In this document: positions 8,028-17,869 of the stretch, in pieces
Numbering within the stretch: the first letter of the stretch is position 1
Layout of the letters: every line of letters starts with the position of its first letter
NCBI GenBank assembly: GCA_030418115.1
Contig: JAUHQD010000015.1
Location: forward strand, 1-64,000
Reading direction: 5' to 3'
From: Alteromonadaceae bacterium BrNp21-10
GTDB lineage: Bacteria > Pseudomonadota > Gammaproteobacteria > Enterobacterales > Alteromonadaceae
Length of the DNA stretch: 64,000 nucleotides
Position numbers and translations under genes: made by a program
Notes under the pieces: generated by a model
The model's input: the letters and a program-made list of their open reading frames with translations, nothing else
Databases searched by the model: none
Told to the model about the DNA's origin: nothing

Positions 8028-10375
8028 TACGCTGTAACTCCATCTACTATTGCCGTCTCTTCAAAAACTGACAGGTGCTTTGCATGCTCTAAATCGCCAA
8101 TCGAAAAATCAGACTTCTTGGGATTTAGCATTTCATCAAGCAATGCTAGGTTTTCTTCAATTACATAGCCGTATGGTGTATCCATAATTCTATTTCTCTG
8201 CATGAGTAATTCATAATCTCGCTGCATAGCAAATAACATCGGTAATTTATCTACGGTGATCATGACGTTTTCACATGACAGGCACTTGTTGTACTGTGAG
8301 CATGCTTGGCCTTGGTTGTAACTTGACATACTCCTGATAAAATCTGGTGGTGAAAATATATTCGCACAGCCCCCTAACGGCGTGCTAAATATTATTCTAT
8401 CTGGGTTTTCTAAAAAATCACTTGATTGGCTATTGTCATTAGCGGGTACTATTGTGCGTTTATGAATTCTAGTTAACGCTTCATTGAGTTTTGCTCTAGC
8501 AATACGATTAAAATCCAATTTATCCAGATAATTCATCGTAGTTTCAATGTTGGAATGACCTAACATCAATTGAATTTCTCGAATGCTAACTCCAGCTTCC
8601 AACATTTCGCTTACAAAAGTAGGTCTAAAGCGGCTAATACTGAATTTCAAAGGCTTTCCAGCAGCGTTCTGCAATGAATGTCTACTAACAAAATTCGAAT
8701 AGATACTTGTAGTATTCTTCAGTTCAGAAAATGATTTTATTTCTCCATAGGTATTTTGCCCTGAACTTTTGAATATAAAAAGTCTACCTTTGATAGAGTC
8801 GTGAGCATCTTTCCTGATATTTGCAGTAAGGTTAACTACTCCTTCAAATATTTTTTGAACTTCAACGCTTTGTTTTTTAGATAACCACTGAAGCTTCGCT
8901 TCAAATAAATCCAGATGTAATTCCTTTTCCCCCGTACTCCTCTCTTTCCAATATCTTAAACAAGGCTTACCTGTAATTTCATGCGAAAGGACTAGGTCAT
9001 CCACGTTAAGATCAAAAATGGGTTCGGCATTCATACCTGTTATTTGTGCGAGTCGAAAAACAAATGGTGCTATAACATTGGCATCTACAACGGATAAAAC
9101 TCCCCAACTTTTATATATTTCATGAAGCCCAACATCGAGTTTCCCAACTATTTTTAAGAACCCTTTTTCTTCGTTAGTTTTAGCCGTATGATAGTAAACA
9201 GGTGAGCAATTCAGGTTATTTTCGAACAAAAACCTAGCATTTTCTATTGTGGCAAGCCCCAATAATAAGTGTCCCCGATTATCTAAAGGATATATACCAC
9301 TTCCAACTTTAGTGTATGGAGATAGTAGCTCGATTGTTTCTTCAATACTTTCATGTATAGCGTTGTTGATGTCATCGCGTTCCTGCTTGATATATGGTTT
9401 ATAACTTTCAGTCACTCTACCTTTAACTGCCATTTCAACATCTATAAATCCGTGAAAACCAAGCCCTTTTAAAGATTTAGCTCTTTTTAAAATATTTCTA
9501 ACAGCACTTATAATGCTAGGGGCTGTAGCAGGAGACATTTCTTCTTTATCCATCAAAGGGATAATGTAATCCTGATTGAATCTAACTAACAGGTACTCAT
9601 TCAATATATCCTTTAAAAACGAAGTAGTTGCTATGTTGTTCTTCAATAGAAACTTGCACAAATGATTATATGCATCTCGGAAGTTATTTTTAGATGACTT
9701 AGCAGAATAACTTGCACAAATATGAGCAGCTAACTGTTTAATTTGAACAAATGGCTCATCAGAACTATCGGGAGCGAGCAAGTCTTCGACTGACTCTAAA
9801 GATATTAATTCAAGATCACGCCAACGCTGTGCTGTCGCTTCTTGCTTGGGTATGAATTCCTTATCGCGTAACTGTTCTCGTTCTTTAACTGGAATATAAT
9901 CACCACGAAGCGCACCTAATACAATTAGCTCATTATTTAATTGTTCCGCCAACTCATTAATGATTTCGTAGTTTTTACCACCTCGCCAATTTTTAATATA
10001 TTTATTAAACCTAATAGAGTTGCCATGTGTTTCGAGGCCGCATTTTTCTTCATCTGGCAAGCTTTTCCACCAAATCATTACTGTTCTGCGAAGCTCAAGG
10101 GCAGATGAAATTGTTCCTTCAATTAAAATACCTTCGCTAATGAGAATTTCATTAAGCTCATTCATGAGCGGAACATAGCTGTGTGCTGCGCTCGTTGCTC
10201 CTTGGAGCGCAGCCTTCGAAATGCCTAACTTATCACTAAGGTAAACATGAGAAGCCATTGCGTAATACTTGTCTTTTTTAACCTTGTTGCCTAATGGTAT
10301 TTCCCATACTTTAACTGGATTAGCTTTAATCTCATCAATGTAGGCTTTTAGTTTTTTAATTTGTTTAGTTACCAT
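8027..10375 (-). CDS. ginB: GinB-like very large tyrosine recombinase
   Basis: This gene encodes 782 residues from an ATG at 10375, preferred over a GTG at 10381 because GGGAG (10385-10381) sits five bases ahead. The recombinase domain carries box II as SRFRPTFVSEML (about 612) and LGHSNIETTMNYLD with the nucleophile Tyr (about 645). The first catalytic Arg region reads TGMNAEPIFDL, with Asn where Arg is expected. After the Tyr comes an unusual cysteine-rich tail (GGCANIF, GQACSQYNKCLSCENV, about 690-730). By order and size it corresponds to GinB of GInts and TnpB of Tn554. It starts four bases after the GinA-like stop region and overlaps the next gene by TAATG. Confidence 0.75.
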   Translation of the reverse strand: MVTKQIKKLKAYIDEIKANPVKVWEIPLGNKVKKDKYYAMASHVYLSDKLGISKAALQGATSAAHSYVPLMNELNEILISEGILIEGTISSALELRRTVMIWWKSLPDEEKCGLETHGNSIRFNKYIKNWRGGKNYEIINELAEQLNNELIVLGALRGDYIPVKEREQLRDKEFIPKQEATAQRWRDLELISLESVEDLLAPDSSDEPFVQIKQLAAHICASYSAKSSKNNFRDAYNHLCKFLLKNNIATTSFLKDILNEYLLVRFNQDYIIPLMDKEEMSPATAPSIISAVRNILKRAKSLKGLGFHGFIDVEMAVKGRVTESYKPYIKQERDDINNAIHESIEETIELLSPYTKVGSGIYPLDNRGHLLLGLATIENARFLFENNLNCSPVYYHTAKTNEEKGFLKIVGKLDVGLHEIYKSWGVLSVVDANVIAPFVFRLAQITGMNAEPIFDLNVDDLVLSHEITGKPCLRYWKERSTGEKELHLDLFEAKLQWLSKKQSVEVQKIFEGVVNLTANIRKDAHDSIKGRLFIFKSSGQNTYGEIKSFSELKNTTSIYSNFVSRHSLQNAAGKPLKFSISRFRPTFVSEMLEAGVSIREIQLMLGHSNIETTMNYLDKLDFNRIARAKLNEALTRIHKRTIVPANDNSQSSDFLENPDRIIFSTPLGGCANIFSPPDFIRSMSSYNQGQACSQYNKCLSCENVMITVDKLPMLFAMQRDYELLMQRNRIMDTPYGYVIEENLALLDEMLNPKKSDFSIGDLEHAKHLSVFEETAIVDGVTA

Positions 10376-10384
10376 TTTCACTCC

Positions 10385-11623
10385 CTACGCTCTCACTTTT
10401 TTTGTTTTAGTTTTCGTGTTTAATTGCTCCATTAACTGTGAGCGAGTGAGAATTTCTCCATTAGAATCAGCTACTAAGCCATATATATCGTAAGGTAGCC
10501 GTGTATAAATCTGCGTTGTTTTTAAACTACTGTGTCCAAGACAATGTTGAACTATCACGAGTTTATCTACTGAATGGTTTCCCAAGTCAGGAGACCTTAA
10601 GACAGAACCAGCAAAGCCATGTCTTAACATGTGGGGATGGATATGTCTTTTTATAAGCCCCTTCTTTTTTGCTCTCTGGGATAACCGTTCTAACAACTTT
10701 CCAACTGAACCGGGGGTATATGGATTTCCGTGAGTATTAAAAAAAGCAGGAGCATCTAAAGAGTACTTTTTAGCTGCAACACGATATTTAGGGTTTGCAA
10801 AATATCGTTTAAGCCTTCCTAATGTATGGATACTGGTAAGTGTCATTCTTTCTTTAATTTCTCTACGCCTACCTTTTGAGCCTTCGACATAAACAGCTTT
10901 GTATTCAGATGGTATCGATACGGTGTCCTCATCCACTATAATTTTATGTCGTTCTGAGTTTAAAGCATTATCGATATGGTCTTTTTTGACTTTAGTTACT
11001 TCTGTGCGCCTAAGACCGCTATCGTAGATGAACTGAACCAATACCTTCTCACTTTCATGTGGTGTACACATTAATAACGCCGTTAATTCATCTAAACTAC
11101 ACATTTCTACTAATTTAGATTTTGGGGAACCAAAAATCAGCCCCCCCTCATAAGGATTGTCATCTCTCAACGCCTTCCCGTTATGACGCGCAACACAAAG
11201 GAACTCTTCAAAAAATGCTTGATAAGTCGCATCTCTATTACTTACCGTTGTAGAGGCTAAACCTTTTTCACTTCTTAAATGTTGGAAGTATTCTTTGAAT
11301 GTGTGTTGTTGAATATATAGCAATGCATCATCTAACTTCTGATGCTTTAATGTCCTATGCTGCTCTAGATAATCAAGTAAGTAGGAAAAGTTCTTTGCAT
11401 ATGTTTTGATTGTTCCCGGAGGTGTTAATCCACTCATTAGCTTTTCAGTAAGCCAATTTGATATATGTGGCAATACTTGTTGCTTCGAATTGAAAACAAC
11501 AACCCCAGTCACATTAGGCTCTGTTTGAAAGTCTAACGTCGTATTAGCTTTATGTTTAAAAGCTTCACTATCTCTTATGTTTATTGATTCTCCTTCTACT
11601 AATTTAAATCTCATTTCTTTCAC
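10385..11623 (-). CDS. ginA: GinA-like tyrosine recombinase
   Basis: This 412-residue integrase has all expected motifs. An N-terminal SAM-like domain (GLTPPGTIKTYAKNFSYLLD, about 90) is followed by Arg I in YDSGLRRTEVTKV (about 207), box II HPHMLRHGFAGS (about 335), and LGHSSLKTTQIYTRL with the nucleophile Tyr (about 375). It is the first gene of the island operon, next to the host junction, as expected for a GInt ginA. The start may be the GTG at 11623 (AAGGG four bases ahead) or the ATG at 11614. An exact TATAAT box lies at 11646-11641, and repeated boxes CATAYTGTGCA overlap the promoter. It is probably the catalytically competent member of the trio. Confidence 0.85.
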   Translation of the reverse strand: MKEMRFKLVEGESINIRDSEAFKHKANTTLDFQTEPNVTGVVVFNSKQQVLPHISNWLTEKLMSGLTPPGTIKTYAKNFSYLLDYLEQHRTLKHQKLDDALLYIQQHTFKEYFQHLRSEKGLASTTVSNRDATYQAFFEEFLCVARHNGKALRDDNPYEGGLIFGSPKSKLVEMCSLDELTALLMCTPHESEKVLVQFIYDSGLRRTEVTKVKKDHIDNALNSERHKIIVDEDTVSIPSEYKAVYVEGSKGRRREIKERMTLTSIHTLGRLKRYFANPKYRVAAKKYSLDAPAFFNTHGNPYTPGSVGKLLERLSQRAKKKGLIKRHIHPHMLRHGFAGSVLRSPDLGNHSVDKLVIVQHCLGHSSLKTTQIYTRLPYDIYGLVADSNGEILTRSQLMEQLNTKTKTKKVRA

Positions 11624-11640
11624 TTTGCCCTTATATTGAT

Positions 11641-11646
11641 ATTATA
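11641..11646 (-). promoter_or_regulatory. -10 box of the recombinase operon
   Basis: The minus strand reads TATAAT here, 18 bases before the GTG of the first recombinase. The matching -35 region is poor (TAATCA with a 17-base spacer), so the promoter may depend on a regulator or be weak. A repeat box (11651-11663) lies inside the spacer. Confidence 0.5.
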
Positions 11647-11650
11647 TTTT

Positions 11651-11742
11651 CATATTGTGCACTTGATTAATGTATCGAATTATCTTTATTCTGATACAAA
11701 AAAAAGAAATCACTAACTTCTTCTTTCTCATACTGTGCAATT
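11651..11742. repeat. Direct repeat pair at the island end, likely recombinase sites
   Basis: CATATTGTGCACTT at 11651-11664 and CATACTGTGCAATT at 11729-11742 match at 12 of 14 positions in the same orientation, 78 bases apart. They lie between the first recombinase gene and the junction with host thyA. Integrase arm-type or core sites are expected there. The inner copy also overlaps the operon promoter. Confidence 0.45.
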
Positions 11743-12317
11743 CTATTATAGGGCAATAAAAGAGGTACGTCACAAGAGCGCTGAAAACTAGTCAAATAGA
11801 GGGTGTCACCTAAAAGCGAAAAATTATGGGTATGCATACAAGGACGTAAACAGCCCATGTGAAATTCGCCGGGATTATAAAAGCTAATAATCTCACCGCG
11901 ATCATCAATACCGCGACTGAGGTTTTCGACCACCTTATGCAATTGGTCAATGCTGCCGCCATCAGGCTTAGCCCATGAGCGCCCTTGAATACCATAGACT
12001 CGCCCCATATCATCTTCACCTTTACGATACGGATTATTTAACCAGTCTTGATTAAGGTTGGCATTGGCATCCCAGGTTTTGGTGCCTAATTTCCTGAAAT
12101 CATCGGCGTTATCATAGCCGCGGATATAACCAATAAATTCGGCAATCGCCGATTTCCAATAGCTCTTACGGGTGGTGATCAACGGGAACTCATTACGATC
12201 AGTACGATACTCTAAGCTAGCATCGATCACAGTTAAACAGCGCTTACCGGTGCGCTGGTTTTCAATCCAGATACCCTCATCAACAATACGCTGACATAAT
12301 TGTAAATATTGTTTCAT
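11667..12317 (-). pseudogene. thyA: Host thyA, truncated by island insertion
   Basis: The first 186 codons are a normal ThyA of the longer proteobacterial type, including [20 protein letters not shown] and the active-site region [14 protein letters not shown]. The match stops at the conserved RSCDVPL (about 11760). The frame then reads 30 foreign residues (LLPYNRIAQ...) to a TAA at 11667. The missing third contains most of the dUMP-binding site and the C-terminal lid, so the product should be inactive. It is the last gene of the ptsP operon, nine bases after lgt, its usual place in related genomes. The remaining 3' part should lie at the far, unseen end of the island. Confidence 0.9.
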
Positions 12318-12326
12318 GGATACCCC

Positions 12327-13130
12327 TTATTTATTCGTATTCAATTGCTGCTGACGTTGGTAACTCCATATCATCAAGCCTAATCCGCCAAGTATCATAG
12401 GCAGCGATAACATCTGTCCTTGAGTAATAAGTCCACCATACACATTCTGTAAATGAGCGTCAGGTTCGCGAAAAAATTCTACAATAAACCGGAACGTACC
12501 GTAGCCAAGTAAAAATAAACCACCTACAGCGCCTTTGCTACGAGCCTTCGAAGAAAACCAATACAACAGAATAAACAGCACCACACCTTCTAAGAAAAAC
12601 TCGTATAACTGCGATGGATGGCGTGGCAATGGGCCTGCATTAGGGAAAATAACTGCCCAAGGTACATCGGTAGTGCGTCCCCACAATTCTGCATTAATGA
12701 AATTACCAATACGGCCAGGACCTAAACCTAGAGGAATAAGTGGTGCGATAAAGTCGCCAACGGCTAGAAAGCTACTTTTGGTTTTGCGGGCAAATAACCA
12801 CAATGCCGCCAACACCCCAAGCAACCCACCATGGAATGACATGCCACCGGTCCAAATTTTGAATAGATAGAGTGGGTCACTTAGAAAATACTCAAACTGG
12901 TAGAACAACACGTAACCAATACGGCCCCCTAGGATCACCCCTAAAAAGCCATAAAACATTAGGTCGCCCAACTGCTCTTCATTCCAATTAGTTTTGACTA
13001 AACGCTTTTTGGCAAGCCACCAAGCAGCGCCTAGTCCAATAAGATACATTAACCCATACCAACGCAGACTAATGGGGCCAATTGAGAAAATGATGGGGTC
13101 AATGGCGGGGAAAGTTATAAACTCTTGCAT
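12327..13130 (-). CDS. lgt: Phosphatidylglycerol-prolipoprotein diacylglyceryl transferase
   Basis: Lgt is 267 residues and an inner-membrane enzyme that adds diacylglycerol from phosphatidylglycerol to the lipobox Cys of prolipoproteins. It has about seven membrane spans. The Lgt signature is present as [19 protein letters not shown] (about 133-151), with the essential Arg in GRIGNF, and an early [10 protein letters not shown] segment (about 76). The order ptsP-TSUP-lgt-thyA indicates one operon; only seven bases separate it from the transporter upstream. Confidence 0.97.
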   Translation of the reverse strand: MQEFITFPAIDPIIFSIGPISLRWYGLMYLIGLGAAWWLAKKRLVKTNWNEEQLGDLMFYGFLGVILGGRIGYVLFYQFEYFLSDPLYLFKIWTGGMSFHGGLLGVLAALWLFARKTKSSFLAVGDFIAPLIPLGLGPGRIGNFINAELWGRTTDVPWAVIFPNAGPLPRHPSQLYEFFLEGVVLFILLYWFSSKARSKGAVGGLFLLGYGTFRFIVEFFREPDAHLQNVYGGLITQGQMLSLPMILGGLGLMIWSYQRQQQLNTNK

Positions 13131-13137
13131 GGTTGAT

Positions 13138-13929
13138 TTATCCTAAAATCATGCGCAATCCGACAATAATCAGAAATACGGCGAAAAATCGTTTTAATTT
13201 TTTAGTCGGCAGACGTTGAGCTAGTTTTGCACCATATTTAGCCGTAAAAATGGAAGTGGACACAATGCCCACGGTCGCCGGTAAATAAATATACCCTAGC
13301 GACCATTGAGGCAAATCCGGCAGCCCAAAACCGCTGACAATATACCCTAAGGATCCCAAAATTGCGATGACAAAGCCCCCAAAAGCGGCACAGCCAATCG
13401 CGGTAGTCAGTGCCACCCGATACCATACCAAGGAAGGAACTAATATGGCACCACCGCCGATACCCATTAACGCCGAGATAACACCAGTAATACCGCCAAT
13501 ACCCACTAATTTATTGGCACTGTAAGAATGGTTTGATTCGACTCTGGAATACAGCAACATTTGCGCGGCAATCACCAACACTAATACACCAAAGCTACTT
13601 TTTAATAACGCGGCGGGAATGGAAGTGGCAATATAGGAACCCAGAATAGCACCACAGGCCAAACCAATGCCGACCCATAGCATCAAGTCTCGTTGTAAAT
13701 GACCTAAGCGAAAATGCGCTGTCGCAGATGAACAACTGGTAAGAATGATACTCGACAAAGAGGTAGCAATTGCCATTGGCATGGCTAATTCAGGTGTAAC
13801 CGGCAAATAATAAGGCAATAAATAACTTAACACCGGCACTATTAGTAACCCACCACCGATGCCTAATAACCCAGCTAACACCCCAACTATTGCACCCAAA
13901 CCCACACAAATCAATAGGATGCTAATCAT
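13138..13929 (-). CDS. TSUP (TauE/SafE) family membrane transporter
   Basis: This 263-residue protein is almost entirely membrane-spanning, with about eight helices. The two internally related halves each open with a glycine-rich segment ([20 protein letters not shown] near 14-33 and [18 protein letters not shown] near 150), characteristic of the TSUP family. Members move sulfite, sulfonates or other small organic anions; the substrate here cannot be told. It sits between ptsP and lgt in the same operon, a common arrangement in Shewanella-like genomes. Confidence 0.9.
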   Translation of the reverse strand: MISILLICVGLGAIVGVLAGLLGIGGGLLIVPVLSYLLPYYLPVTPELAMPMAIATSLSSIILTSCSSATAHFRLGHLQRDLMLWVGIGLACGAILGSYIATSIPAALLKSSFGVLVLVIAAQMLLYSRVESNHSYSANKLVGIGGITGVISALMGIGGGAILVPSLVWYRVALTTAIGCAAFGGFVIAILGSLGYIVSGFGLPDLPQWSLGYIYLPATVGIVSTSIFTAKYGAKLAQRLPTKKLKRFFAVFLIIVGLRMILG

Positions 13930-13973
13930 GTTAATTCCACACTAAATAAGGTTATTGTTGTCGATACAGGTAG

Positions 13974-16253
13974 CTATCGACCGGCTCGAACTAATCCACC
14001 TAAGCCTAAGGTTTCCATTTTCATATTCAAAGCATCACGCACATCTTGTGGGTGCGTCATAGATAAAATATCTCGCAAGAATAACTGTATTTCACCACTG
14101 TCCATTGAACGCACAACCCATTTTATCTTCAACAAACTATGGCTATTCATACTTAAACTACGATAACCCATGGCCACTAATAACAAGGCCCCTGCAGGCT
14201 CGCCAGCGAGTTCTCCACAAAGGGTGACCGGTTTATTAAGTGCATTCGACTGCTCAATAATACCTTTAAGCGCCAGTAACACGGCGGGATGATAACTATC
14301 GTAGAGAGCCGATACCCGTGAGTTATTGCGATCGACAGCCAGTAGATATTGGGTTAAATCGTTACTACCCACCGAGAAAAAATCCACTTTGGCTGCCAGC
14401 TGCGGCAATTGATATAAAATGGCTGGTACCTCTAACATCACTCCAAGTTGCGGCATATGTAAGGTTTCGCCACTGAGTTTGGATTCCTCAGACACTTCAT
14501 AAAATGCTTGGCGTATTAAACGAAATGCTTCTTCCACTTCGTTAATCGAGCTGATCATCGGCAACATAATTTTCAGGTTAGATAAACCTAAGCTTGCCTT
14601 GAGCATGGCCCGCACCTGCACCAAGAATATCTCGGGATGGTCTAATGTCAGGCGGATCCCACGCCAGCCCAAAAATGGGTTTTCTTCATGAATAGGGAAG
14701 TAAGGCAGAGGCTTGTCACCGCCCACATCCAAGGTACGCATGGTGATTTTTTTATCTGGGTTAAAACGCAACATACTGCGATATAACTCAATTTGTTCTT
14801 TTTCCGAAGGAAAGCGTTCGCCCAACATAAAAGGCACTTCGGTACGATACAGCCCCACGCCGTCATCAATATCTGACTGGGAATTTTCCAGTTCCATGGA
14901 CATACCGGCATTAATCAGTAACTTCACTTCCTGACCATCTTTGGTCACGCAAGGTAAATCCGCCATCTTTTGCAAATGTCGGAATAACTCGACTTCTTCA
15001 TCAGCAAGTAGTTTATATTCCTGCAAAATATTGGCATCGGGTGAAACAATAATTTCCCCCGAATAACCATTCAATATTAAGTGTTTACCACCCAACATCG
15101 ACACCGGCACATCGGTCAAACCCATTACCGCCGGTAGTCCCATCGCCCGTGCCATAATTGCCGCATGGGAGTTATGAGAACCGCGCATGGAAACAATACC
15201 GACTAAGGCTTGCGGTGGATACTCGGCCAACATTGACGCTGAGATTTCTTCGGCAATTAAAATGGTGCGTTCTGGTAAACGCTCTTCCGCGATTTGCGAT
15301 TCCAGCATTTGCGCTAAGACTTTATTGCCGAGATCTTCAACATCAACGGCACGTTCACGCATATAGTGGTCGTCCATATCGCGAAAGGTTTTTACATATT
15401 GTTCAACAACCAGTTTTAACGCCGATACGGCATTCCAACCGTCGTGTATTTTTTGTTCCACTTCGCGACCAAGACTATTAGCATCAAGTAAGTGTTGATA
15501 CATATCAAATATGGCGCGCACATCTTCGGGCAATGTCAGTGCCAAGCGTTCCGACATATCCTGCACTTCGGCGCGAGTTTGCAACACGGCTTCACGATAT
15601 AAACTACATTGCCCTTCAGGATCATCACTTTTCATCAAGGGCTGACTGGCTAATGTGGATTTACGATTAGCAATATAGCCGGTACCGATGGAAATGCCTT
15701 CTGAGCCGGGTACACCACGTAACGTTGACTGCCAAGTACCACGATGCAAGTTGCTGTTGTTATCCATTGCGCCACGAGCTTGGGCGTGCACGACTTCCAA
15801 GGCAATTTGCGCGGCCAACGTGACTAAAAATGCTTCTTCGTCTTCGCTAAATAGGCGCCGAACTTTTTGCTGTAGGGTGATAACACCCAACACCTTACGT
15901 TGGTGAATAATCGGTGTACCTAAAAAGCCATGATATTGCTCTTCTTTAACATCGGGGTAATGTTTAAAGCGCGGATGTTTGCTAGCGTCATCAATATTAA
16001 TGGGTTCTTCACGTTGCCCAATAAGGCCAATCAAGCCTTCGGAGAAGCCAATTGAGATGTTATCAATGGCACTTTTCGACAAACCTTCTGTGGCTTTTAG
16101 TTGGAAGCATTGCTGCTCATAGTTCGCCAAATAAATAGAACAACAATCCACCTTAGTGGCTTCTTTCAAACGTAAAGCAAGTAGCGACAAAGCCTCGTCA
16201 AAAACGAGGACTTGGTTAACTTCTTGAACAATACGTTTGAGAGTGGTTAACAT
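13974..16253 (-). CDS. ptsP: PEP-protein phosphotransferase PtsP (EI-Ntr)
   Basis: This 759-residue enzyme I of the nitrogen PTS autophosphorylates from PEP and passes phosphate to NPr. An N-terminal GAF domain (about 15-155, with [19 protein letters not shown]) senses small molecules such as glutamine in the family. The swivelling domain has the phospho-His in [16 protein letters not shown] (about 360). The PEP-binding barrel shows [39 protein letters not shown] and CGELAGEP. The ATG overlaps the rppH stop by a few bases, the same pairing as in E. coli (rppH-ptsP). All key residues look intact. Confidence 0.97.
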   Translation of the reverse strand: MLTTLKRIVQEVNQVLVFDEALSLLALRLKEATKVDCCSIYLANYEQQCFQLKATEGLSKSAIDNISIGFSEGLIGLIGQREEPINIDDASKHPRFKHYPDVKEEQYHGFLGTPIIHQRKVLGVITLQQKVRRLFSEDEEAFLVTLAAQIALEVVHAQARGAMDNNSNLHRGTWQSTLRGVPGSEGISIGTGYIANRKSTLASQPLMKSDDPEGQCSLYREAVLQTRAEVQDMSERLALTLPEDVRAIFDMYQHLLDANSLGREVEQKIHDGWNAVSALKLVVEQYVKTFRDMDDHYMRERAVDVEDLGNKVLAQMLESQIAEERLPERTILIAEEISASMLAEYPPQALVGIVSMRGSHNSHAAIMARAMGLPAVMGLTDVPVSMLGGKHLILNGYSGEIIVSPDANILQEYKLLADEEVELFRHLQKMADLPCVTKDGQEVKLLINAGMSMELENSQSDIDDGVGLYRTEVPFMLGERFPSEKEQIELYRSMLRFNPDKKITMRTLDVGGDKPLPYFPIHEENPFLGWRGIRLTLDHPEIFLVQVRAMLKASLGLSNLKIMLPMISSINEVEEAFRLIRQAFYEVSEESKLSGETLHMPQLGVMLEVPAILYQLPQLAAKVDFFSVGSNDLTQYLLAVDRNNSRVSALYDSYHPAVLLALKGIIEQSNALNKPVTLCGELAGEPAGALLLVAMGYRSLSMNSHSLLKIKWVVRSMDSGEIQLFLRDILSMTHPQDVRDALNMKMETLGLGGLVRAGR

Positions 16254-16780
16254 GAATTCTTGCGTCGCTTCTTATTGGACGATGAGTTTGGTCGTTGTTT
16301 CTGTTGTAATGCCATCGTCAAGGTCGAAAACTCTTTCATTACCCGGCGGTAAACATCACGTTTAAATGAGACAACATTGCGGATCGGGTACCAATAACTA
16401 ACCCAGCGCCAACCATCAAATTCGGGATGGGTTGAATGTAATACATTAACGTCTTCATCCGCACATTTTAACTGTAACAAAAACCATTTTTGTTTTTGCC
16501 CAATACAAATAGGATTACTTCCTTTGCGTATCAGACGTTTAGGCAATTTATACCTGACCCAATTTTTGGTCACTGCTAACACCGTGACATCATTAGGCTG
16601 GAGTCCAACTTCTTCGTTTAACTCACGATACATTGCCTGTTCTGCAGTTTCACCTTCATCAATTCCGCCTTGTGGAAACTGCCATGAATGTTGGCCATAA
16701 CGCTTGGCCCACAATACCTGTCCCGACCGGTTACAGATTACTATCCCAACATTCGCGCGGAATCCTTCAGCATCAATCAC
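16247..16780 (-). CDS. rppH: RNA pyrophosphohydrolase RppH
   Basis: RppH is 177 residues; it removes pyrophosphate from the 5' end of mRNAs and so starts RNase E-dependent decay. The Nudix box is complete ([20 protein letters not shown] followed by VGL, about 38-60). [11 protein letters not shown] and the aromatic-rich [13 protein letters not shown] segment are typical of RppH. A basic C-terminal tail ([18 protein letters not shown]) follows. It is the first gene of the leftward rppH-ptsP-TSUP-lgt-thyA operon. Confidence 0.96.
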   Translation of the reverse strand: MIDAEGFRANVGIVICNRSGQVLWAKRYGQHSWQFPQGGIDEGETAEQAMYRELNEEVGLQPNDVTVLAVTKNWVRYKLPKRLIRKGSNPICIGQKQKWFLLQLKCADEDVNVLHSTHPEFDGWRWVSYWYPIRNVVSFKRDVYRRVMKEFSTLTMALQQKQRPNSSSNKKRRKNSC

Positions 16781-17143
16781 TTAGACCCCTGGGCACAAAA
16801 TTTTATATTTCCTCATTGTTCCACAGAAAAAGCAGCCTTTCCAGCGAGCATTTTCATCTTCATTGCTATTTTTGTAGTTGATCAACACTTACCACTATCA
16901 ATTGAAAATATTGTTGCACCATTTTTACTCAGGTTATTCAATAAGGTGCTATAGCCTAGGCTGCTGTACGATCCCTGAATTCATTACCACTAAATAACAG
17001 CTTAGATAATTGCACCTTGAATTTTAGGTCGTCAATGCACTACTCTGCGGTAATCCAATTAGCTGCTCGTACTACCCCATAGAATGATTATTGATTTTGT
17101 AACCGCTGATTGCGAGTTTGCCCATCGGCTAAGGAAGGTCTAA
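16781..17143. other. Intergenic region between divergent rppH and mutH
   Basis: These 363 bases separate the divergent rppH and mutH genes and must hold both promoters. I see no RNA gene, repeat or convincing sigma-70 pair in it. The only clear signal is AAGGAAGG at about 17130-17137, the ribosome binding site that supports the mutH TTG start. Confidence 0.6.
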
Positions 17144-17836
17144 TTGCAACCCGCGTCTTGTCCCCCAGCTAACAGCACAGAACTGTTAACTCGCGCACAG
17201 CAACTAGCCGGTTTTACCTTAGGTGAATTAGCCGAGATGGCTAATATCAGTATTCCGGCTAACTTTCAGCGGCACAAAGGCTGGAGTGGGCAATTGATTG
17301 AATTGTGGTTAGGCGCACAAGCCGGTTCCAAACCCCAACAAGATTTTCCTGAATTAGGTATTGAGCTTAAAACTATTCCCATTGATGATTTTGGTAAACC
17401 ACTGGAAACCACCTATGTTTGCTACGCTCACCTCACCGGCATTGCCGGCATTCAATGGCAACAAAGCAACGTATTTAACAAACTATCCCGGGTATTGTGG
17501 TTACCGATTCAAGGCAGTCGCGATATTGCGCCAGCGCAACGCCAAGTTGGCAGTGCCTTTATTTGGCAACCCTCAACGCGGCAAAATCAGCAACTACAAC
17601 AGGATTGGGAAGAAATTATGGATAAAATTGCCATGGGTGAAATAGAGCATCTCACCGCCCGTCACGGTGAGGTCATGCAATTACGCCCTAAGGCAGCTAA
17701 CGGGCAAGTATTAACCACCGCGGTGGGCGCTGATGGTCAACAAATTAAAACACGACCTCGTGGTTTTTATCTTAAAAAGAATTTTACCGCAGCCATACTA
17801 AAACAGGCATTTGCTCTACCTCCTCAATCTCCCTAA
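17144..17836 (+). CDS. mutH: DNA mismatch repair endonuclease MutH
   Basis: MutH is 230 residues (E. coli 229); it nicks the unmethylated strand at hemimethylated GATC during mismatch repair. Recognisable are [31 protein letters not shown], the catalytic [18 protein letters not shown] (Asp, Glu and Lys of the D-ExK site, about 70-80) and the C-terminal [19 protein letters not shown] start is chosen because AAGGAAGG lies five bases upstream and the length fits. Presence of MutH implies Dam methylation in this organism. The gene converges on the chemoreceptor gene 33 bases away. Confidence 0.96.
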   Translation: MQPASCPPANSTELLTRAQQLAGFTLGELAEMANISIPANFQRHKGWSGQLIELWLGAQAGSKPQQDFPELGIELKTIPIDDFGKPLETTYVCYAHLTGIAGIQWQQSNVFNKLSRVLWLPIQGSRDIAPAQRQVGSAFIWQPSTRQNQQLQQDWEEIMDKIAMGEIEHLTARHGEVMQLRPKAANGQVLTTAVGADGQQIKTRPRGFYLKKNFTAAILKQAFALPPQSP

Positions 17837-17869
17837 CTGAATACACAGCAATCATGACTGATTACAACA

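Larger units (their letters stand above)
1..11759. mobile_element. GInt-like genomic island inserted in thyA (left end outside window)
   Basis: The right boundary is visible: the host thyA reading frame is normal until the codons for RSCDVPL and then continues into unrelated AT-rich DNA, placing the junction near 11759/11760. Inside the boundary is a five-gene leftward operon (three tyrosine-recombinase-like proteins, an HTH/coiled-coil protein, a complete thyA). Farther left come small unknown genes, a VbhA-like antitoxin, a STAND-type NTPase and an IS. Three large recombinases plus one small protein is the defining set of GInt islands (ginABCD); Tn554 has a similar TnpABC set. The left end and the 3' part of host thyA are not seen, so the island is longer than the part shown here. 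Island identity is inferred from architecture, not from a database match. Confidence 0.75.

Noticed and set aside
5485-11623. RIT element or plain Tn554 transposon
   Set aside because: RIT elements have three recombinases of about 300-450 residues. Tn554 has two plus TnpC. Three recombinases of 412, 782 and 689 residues plus a small HTH/coiled-coil protein fit GInt better.
4652-12317. Group I intron or intein interrupting thyA
   Set aside because: Phage thyA genes can carry introns, but the interrupting DNA holds recombinase genes and a separate complete thyA, and no thyA 3' exon follows.
12535-12870. 111-codon open frame opposite lgt
   Set aside because: It is antisense to lgt and shows no protein-like pattern.
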